Positions 58,139 through 64,000 of a DNA stretch of 64,000 nucleotides are shown here, in pieces (within the stretch, counting starts at the first letter, position 1; the number at the start of each line of letters is the position of its first letter). The stretch comes from Tetmemena sp. SeJ-2015 (Eukaryota; Ciliophora; Spirotrichea; Sporadotrichida; Oxytrichidae), in the NCBI GenBank assembly GCA_027382625.1, contig JAJKFJ010021813.1:1-64000 (forward strand). The letters run 5' to 3'. The notes under the pieces were generated by a model. It was not told the origin of the DNA. It made no database searches and saw nothing but the letters and a program-made list of their open reading frames with translations. Both the position numbers and the translations under genes were made by a program.

Positions 58139-60276
58139 ATGAAGAGATACATAATCTCGATCCCACTTGCTTTTTTGTGGTTATAATCAAGTGCCTTCCA
58201 ATCTTTGGAGAGTAAATTGAACTGACAGTGCAAAGATAAAATAATAAGATTGTGGAGTCTGCTCACATGTTGAATGAGCTACTCTTTTAATATCTTGTAA
58301 GTCCTTATTAAAGATAGGGACTTCTTTAATCCTGAAATTTAGATAATTTTTCCTTTAGTTTATACTATCTTTTAGAGTTACGATAAAGAAGAAGCAGAGA
58401 AAAATTAAAAGATAAGGCATAAGAACATGAGCAAGTAGTAAATAAAATTAGCTCTTGTTCTCCTGATGAGGGTCCATACTGTGACATAGAAACTAATTAT
58501 GACTTTGAGATAAAGCCTACAAGTGAAAATTCAGAAGATGAGCCGCGATTATAAAACACTGAAAGATTATTTCAGCCGGATGAGGCTGAACTTAAATGGA
58601 GGAAGATAGTTGAGGACAGTAAGAAATCAAAGACTCTAACTTTTAACAAGCAAATTCATTCGAGTGAAGAAGTTGAAAATCAGGGGATAGACTATAAGAG
58701 AATTTTCTAAGAAAGCAAGTAGTCAACTATATCAAAGGCTTTAAATAATATCCTTAGATTACAATTTAAAAGTATTTTAGCTTTTGAGAGGTTCAAGAGC
58801 GAGGAATCAGTGGGAGAGGTAGTGATAACGCAGACACTGAACTTTGATGACTTGATGGAGAATTTCAGAAACGACAGATATGAAGCCACCTCCTTCCCAA
58901 TCCATTCAATACTACTGCTCTAGCATTAAAATGTGAGAGGGACTGTGAAAGGGAATTTCTTAGCCAAATATCAGATGCATAACTTTTTCAAAGGCTCAAG
59001 ACTAGTAGATCCTAAGATGCTCCAAAAAGTGTGAATAAAAGTTTTCTATTAAATTTCTAAGTGACTGGGATGAAGAGCGAGATACTAGATAAACTTTAGA
59101 ACAGGGAGAAGGAGATTTCAGACTAGTAGTAATAGTAGCAAGGAGTGCCCACTCATGTGTATGGGTACGTTCATAGCAAAGAAGTGGAGATAGTTTTTAA
59201 CTAGCCGATATAACTTGATCATTTCCATTACAGGGTTAACCAACACCATCTACTATAGAGGATATTGGAACAGGAGTCAAAAACTTAGCAAGGTTTAGAT
59301 AAGGAAGAAGTAAAAGAGAAAGAGCTGCCTCAAAATCGTTGACTATACTACATCAAGACTTATGATGGTGATAGACTCATTCATGACTTGCATTTGAATC
59401 GTATAAGGTGAACTATTATCTTAATTATATTTGAAGGAAGAGTAATCTAACTGGCTGAAGGTTACCTATCCAAGAAGTAAAGTGTTGATAAACCGAGTCA
59501 TAATATCTCAAGGAGTGGAGCTGGACAATATCTCTCTCAACTATTACTTGAAGATATAGAAAATAGTTTCGTTTTGGATGCTGGAAGCCATTCCTACTCC
59601 AATCGAAGGTCCCCCGCTGAGAGTCTTCTACCAGCCAGAACTAGATTTGAATAATCTGCACAACTTGGAAGTAGTAGATGAAATGAGCTATGTGAGTGCC
59701 TCTGACTTGAGATTTGGTTTTGAGGACTACCCCTAAGTTTTCAACACGATAGATATGATAGGCTTGAGCTCATCTGTTTTTCAAATTGAGAGTATGGTAA
59801 GAGAGTATTACGATCCTAAATTAGAGACAAATGAATTGTTGGAGCAATGCATGCCTTCTAATACTCAAGGCAAGAAACTGAAAGAACTGAAGACTGATTC
59901 TGAAAAGGTTGAGTTTTGGAAATGTGTAGAGCTACAAAAAATTGAAAAGCAAGCAAGGTTGGCTATTGTTCTCTAGAGTACCTTAGTTTAAGTTTATCTT
60001 TGAATTAAAGATGTGCTATTTGTTTAAGCTTTGAGGCAGTTAGAAGAGGCTAAGAAGATTACGATACTCTACAAAGTGGAGCCAAAGTAGATTCCATATC
60101 TGGAATAAGAAGAAGAATCCTAACTAGAAATGAATTTACATGTTGCACTATCTCAATAACTAAACTTTTTATATGCTCCTTTTGTTTAAGCCCTTTTCTT
60201 TTAGAAAAAATGTTTACTTTCAGCTTCTGAGGTGATACACGTTGCAAGAACTCTCTCTAAATTTAAATTTCTTTGA
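58139..60276 (+). CDS. Hypothetical protein with possible signal peptide
   Basis: ATG at 58139 opens MKRYIISIPLAFLWLQSSAF, a plausible signal peptide. After a frame change near 58220 it reads VQRQNNKIVESAHMLNELLF, then an intron with GTAAGT near 58300. An acidic region (CDIETNYDFEIKPTSENSED) and a long helical-beta part follow, with FDDLMENFRNDRYEATSFPI, GNFLAKYQMHNFFKGSRLVD, QGVPTHVYGYVHSKEVEIVF, KIVSFWMLEAIPTPIEGPPL and VVDEMSYVSASDLRFGFEDY. One IES near the end (59971-60019) is resolved. No family is recognised. A TGA near 59340 is unresolved. The end at 60276 is inferred. Confidence 0.62.
59971..60019. other. IES, pointer TTGTT
   Basis: 49 bp between TTGTT copies at 59966-59970 and 60020-60024. 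It contains TGA. Removal of 54 bp keeps frame and joins KQARLAIV to QALRQLEEAKKITILYKVEP. Confidence 0.75.
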
Positions 60277-60387
60277 ATATTATCTTCTAATTCATTCTAA
60301 TCATTGGCATTACGAAACCTAAAGTAATTTCTCTCTCCCATTATTTAAGTGTGTAAAAATATTTGTTGTATTATAATTAAAAGCAAA

Positions 60388-61758
60388 ATGATGATGAAGG
60401 ATACCACCGTGCTATACCAAAACGCCATAATGGGCTTTACCTAAGGTAAACATTAAAACACACAATTGTGCAATTGTGCTCTAACCTTTTTATTTCAGAG
60501 GAGGAGAAACTCAGCAAGAACCAGATTCAAGCAATTATAGAATCCCAAAACAAGAAAGTAGATGAATCCAAAAAGAAGAAGACTATTTATATTATAATTT
60601 CATGCTATTTTAATTCTTATATATTATTGAAGACTGTGTGTGTTCACTGGCTGGTCGGCAGATGTAAGAAAGATGATCACTGTGAGTTCTTACACGTCAT
60701 GGACCTCGATAAAATCCCTCCTTGCAAAATTAAAGTATAAGAGTTGCAATAGAAAATATTTTTGCAGATATTTCCAGTAGGAGAACGTATGTTCAAAGGG
60801 AGACAAATGCGTTTTCAGGCACGTTGCTTAGTAAGAAAAGAAGATGGAGGACTGCCCCTTCTATGAGAGAGGCTTCTGCAAACTAGGTATGTTCTGTAAA
60901 CCCTATAATGAATTACATATATCAAAATTATAAGAACTAGGTTTACCTTCAATCACGCGCACAAGAAAATTTGCGAGAACTACATGTATGGATTTTGTCC
61001 TAAAGGCCCAAGGTGTGAAACTAAATATGTATGACTATAAATCTTCTTTTGATATGAAATGGAGCATGTTAAGTCACTGGTAGCAGACTAGGACTTAACT
61101 CTGAAGATTCTTGCAAACTTTGCCGACAACGAAAACTGGGCTGACAAATAAGCACTATAACTAAACCACGAGCCCAAGCAGCCCTGGCAAAAAGCGATGA
61201 TGAAAGTCATGTGCCATCGCTGCGGAAAGGCGGGTCATAAATCCACCTACTGTTAAGAAGAGCAGATAAGCCCGGAAGAAATTAACGTCATTCTTGCTCA
61301 AGATGAAAAATTCATTTGCTCTATAAATCAGTCTATATATATTTGATGACTAGTACAACGCACAGAATTTGACCGTGCTCTGCTTTAAGTGCAAGAAGTA
61401 TGGACATTACGCAAATGTGTGCCCGTCAAAAGGTTAGGCAAACCAGCCCAATAACGAGGGAGGAGTATTTGGAATGCTGGGCGCTTCTAAAGATGCAGGA
61501 GGACCGAACCAAGATATCACTCAAAGCTTGAAGAACATTTCTAAACTTCTCGACAACAATTCTGGACCACAAATGGAGGCTGATTGTATATTTTTATTAT
61601 CTGACGCTGCTGCTGCACCAGGGGCCAAGGCTAACGGCAGGGCAATCATCTCTAAAATAGCCATAGCTGATCTACCTTTTGGCTTTGACTAAATTGAAAT
61701 CGCAATTAGCTAATCGGCATTTCAGATTCAGAGAGAAGGCTATGCTTCACTTAAATGA
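60388..61758 (+). CDS. CPSF4: CPSF30 (cleavage and polyadenylation factor, CCCH and CCHC zinc fingers)
   Basis: CPSF30 helps recognise the poly(A) signal and binds Fip1. ATG at 60388 and a 53-nt intron (60446-60498) precede a Lys-rich segment. After IES removal the CCCH fingers read CVHWLVGRCKKDDHCEFLH, then RYFQQENVCSKGDKCVFRH, MEDCPFYERGFCKLG and ICENYMYGFCPKGPRCE. Two CCHC knuckles follow: CHRCGKAGHKSTYC and CFKCKKYGHYANVC. Animal CPSF30 has five CCCH fingers and one knuckle. Here at least four CCCH fingers and two knuckles are seen, and the fourth has a one-base break near 60950. The C-terminus is Gly/Asn-rich, then Ala-rich, ending at TGA 61756-61758. Confidence 0.93.
60585..60628. other. 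IES in CPSF30 gene, pointer GAAGACT
   Basis: 44 bp between GAAGACT copies at 60578-60584 and 60629-60635. Removal of 51 bp joins DESKKKKT to VCVHWLVGRC. The insert is in frame and stop-free. Confidence 0.92.
60727..60761. other. IES in CPSF30 gene, pointer TTGCA
   Basis: 35 bp between TTGCA copies at 60722-60726 and 60762-60766. Removal of 40 bp joins LDKIPPC to RYFQQENVCSKG. A third TTGCA copy lies inside the insert. Confidence 0.88.
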
Positions 61759-62118
61759 TAAAGTCCAATTTAGCAATTAATTAATAAGTAATGATCTTTA
61801 GCTTTATATGTTTTAATTAATTTTCATAAAATTCATTAACTCTAATTTACAATTTCTTTTTAATGCAAGCAATTTTTATAATATCTAATTTCAACCCTGA
61901 ACTTTAGGAAAACGAGACTTAGGTAATTATAGATTTCTTTGTAAATAATAAAGTACGGTTATGTGTGATTGATTTAATTCCAATTCTATTATAAAATCGT
62001 GTAATTTCGAAATGTCAAAGATTAAGGAACTTTTCCTCATAAATAAAAATGAAAGAACAAATATCATTTGTTCTTTTTTTATTTGAACTTAAGAAGAAAA
62101 GGAACTCACATTCAATAG
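61759..62118. other. AT-rich intergenic region
   Basis: No supported gene. A near-perfect hairpin AAAGAACAAA...TTTGTTCTTT lies at about 62052-62079. Confidence 0.5.
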
Positions 62119-64000
62119 ATGCGACTTAAATCCTGCCAACTTTTATTATATATTTTAACCTTCTCTAAGTTCACAGATTCCTCTTGCCCAGTAGAGGAGG
62201 AAGTTATTTTCTATTTACTTCGTTATCTCATATTATATTTCTTATTTAGAAGATCCGAATTGGGACTAAATATTGATGTAGGACTAGACGCAAGTAGACC
62301 TCCTGCTAAACTAGCAAATGTTAAAGGTGCAAAATAGACTCAGCGCAACTTAAAACTAAGATTAGACGATTCATAGAATAAATAGAAGACTCAGAGACTA
62401 AGATGATAGGAGTAATAACGGTTGAAGTTAGGATAAAAATAAGCCAAGGAGCTTTGAATCTCATAGAGCGGAAAGCACCAGCAACATAAGTGGAGGTCTT
62501 CAATCTACTAATTTTGAAGTCTAAGCGAAGGATCAAGCATCCGCTGCGACAAGAGGAAGAGATTCAAGTAAAAATGCCTACTCGGAGAGAGTAAAAGGCA
62601 GGGATTAGTTTGATAGCAGAAGATAAAGCAAATAGGGTAGATCCAGAGCAGTTACTGAAGAGAGGAAAATTGAAAAGAAAAGTGATCATATTCAGAATCT
62701 GAATCAGACTGAGTCGTCTATATCTCTTTCTGTCACTTCTATGCAAGGCCTTGCAATTAAATAAGTAGATAATTTCATCCATCACAAAGTTTTATTAGGA
62801 TACCAATTTTCATTTTGTGAACTATTAAATGACAACGATTAGAGAAATAACTGACCAGAGTAAAGAGGATGAAGATGAGGCAGATTAGGATGAAAGGGTA
62901 AATCTAGTGAAATCAAAACAGTCATTACCAGCTTGGTAAAACATCAATCCTAAATATTTCTGACCACACTTGTAGATTAAATTGCAACTTGGGAAAGAGA
63001 AAATAAAGAGGGCCATTAAAGCTGGAGGAGCTCGAAAATATCCTATCATCGCAGCAAGCATAGTCTCAGAGGGCTTAGAAAAACTGGAAAAGCTTATTAA
63101 AAATATGAATCACTTATGTATAAATAATGTTTAAAGAGTCAGAAAACTATTGCCTACAATTAAGTATATGAGAATGTAAGTTGATGAAGATATAACTTTA
63201 AAACTTTTCGGCAGCATAATACTATTTATTATAGATTATTGAATTTGGACTACCACGTTTAAACGAAGAGGAAGCAACAGTCGCGATGCGTACTTCATCC
63301 AGAGAGCTCTTACAAGTTCGCCTATGACATGATAGTGAATATAGCCTACATAATTTCCTTCTTCCTAATCCCTTTTGTGTAAATTTACTCACTTTCAAGT
63401 TTACAATTTTAGGGTAGCTTTCTAGATTGAACCGTTACAAGATATCTTAATCGCAATTATTTTAATAGTTTGAGATATCAGAGACCTAGAAATCTTCGTT
63501 GATGTTATTCTGACTATAGATATCGTGAGAAGATTTTTCCAAGGTTACAGACTGAATCAAGACGAGATAGAGATGAGGCTGCAAGTAGTAGCTTTGAAAT
63601 ACCTTTTCTCGGGCTTCCTCTTTGATGCTCTGGCCACTTTTCCAGGTCTGTTCACTGGAGAGAAATATTTAATTCGTGCTTTATAATTAGAGAAGGTTGA
63701 TAAAATGTATTACTTCAAGATAATACGCTACTCTAAAATCCAAAGTCAAAATAATTGCATATGTATGCATCACATTTAAGGCTGTTTTAATTCATCAACG
63801 ATCTATTGAAGCGCATATAGAGAATCTTCGTGCACAATCAGTTCATTGAGAACACTTTCGTAGTATTGCGAACTCTACTCTAGCTGCTGGTTCTATTTCA
63901 CATCTTAACCAGCTTTTGGATTCTACTGGGCCAAACTGAAAATTCTTGGTTGGTGAGTCCACAGATAGAAAGCCCAAGGGATCTAGACTCATGGGCCTAC
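62119..64000 (+). CDS. Voltage/cyclic-nucleotide-gated-type cation channel, cut at window end
   Basis: A Ser/Arg-rich leader with many TAA/TAG codons (SFESHRAESTSNISGGLQST, then SVTSMQGLAIKQ) precedes membrane segments. S1 is HPESSYKFAYDMIVNIAYII with SFFLIPF. S2-S3 reads LQDIRDLEIFVDVILTIDIV followed by RRFFQGYRLNQDEIEM, the S3 aspartate pattern of CNG/HCN/EAG channels. Then come LKYLFSGFLFDALATFPGLF, KIIRYSKI, FINDLLKRIQRIFVHNQFIE, and S5 (LRTLLQLLVLFHILTSFWIL). The frame is open to the window edge, before the pore. One IES is resolved in S2-S3, and another lies near 63740-63785. In ciliates such channels control membrane excitability and swimming. The start at 62119 is tentative. Confidence 0.8.
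63447..63472. other. IES in channel gene, pointer AGATATC
   Basis: 26 bp between AGATATC copies at 63440-63446 and 63473-63479. It contains TGA. Removal of 33 bp joins IEPLQD to IRDLEIFVDVILTID in frame. Confidence 0.9.

Overview
The window is best read as germline (micronuclear) DNA of a spirotrich ciliate of the Oxytricha/Stylonychia/Tetmemena kind. Three things in the sequence support this. (1) Coding frames make sense only if TAA and TAG are Gln and TGA is the sole stop; Gln-rich proteins are riddled with TAA/TAG. (2) Genes carry short GT-AG introns (about 35-190 nt). (3) Many conserved genes are also interrupted by short AT-rich inserts that lack GT-AG ends and are bounded by direct repeats of 3-9 bp. 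Removing one repeat copy plus the insert restores a conserved protein exactly. This is the signature of internal eliminated sequences (IESs) and their pointers. I place 26 of them. The genus is an inference; no rRNA or telomere is present to settle it.

Layout. 1-4.3 kb: VWA-domain piece, alpha-kinase-like and protein-kinase-like pieces with many frame breaks, probably degenerate. 4.7-5.2 kb: a 200-bp-arm inverted repeat. 5.3-7.6 kb: two minus-strand genes. 8.1-9.1 kb: SRP40/Nopp140-type protein. 9.4-11.2 kb: MAK/ICK-type kinase with five IESs. 11.7-17.2 kb: hypothetical gene and a GGA-like VHS/GAT/appendage adaptor. 17.4-19.2 kb: TTC5 homologue. 20-21.2 kb: S-adenosylmethionine synthetase. 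21.8-23.4 kb: Gln-rich gene. 23.5-24.8 kb: zinc-finger/Kelch protein. 25.4-28.9 kb: EF-hand coiled-coil protein. 29-31.3 kb: tubulin-tyrosine-ligase-like enzyme. 31.5-32.9 kb: Gln-rich protein. 33.3-35.5 kb: Alba-domain protein with RGG tail. 35.7-37.6 kb: WS/DGAT acyltransferase. 37.8-38.8 kb: Gln-rich protein with ELM2-like end. 39.2-41.6 kb: two unknown genes. 42.6-43.5 kb: TIM17. 43.6-45.8 kb: Arb2/FAM172-type protein. 45.9-46.7 kb: PITH protein. 46.9-51.7 kb: one very long unknown protein. 51.8-53.1 kb: PEX11. 53.3-60.3 kb: three unknown genes. 60.4-61.8 kb: CPSF30. 62.1 kb to the end: ion channel cut by the window edge.

The genes are housekeeping and do not form one pathway. They are loci that would become small somatic chromosomes. 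Some neighbours are so close (52-120 bp, same strand) that they probably share a somatic chromosome. All IESs seen are collinear; I found no scrambled order. Several genes also show isolated one-base frame breaks, some in conserved motifs, which may be assembly errors and limit confidence in exact CDS ends.
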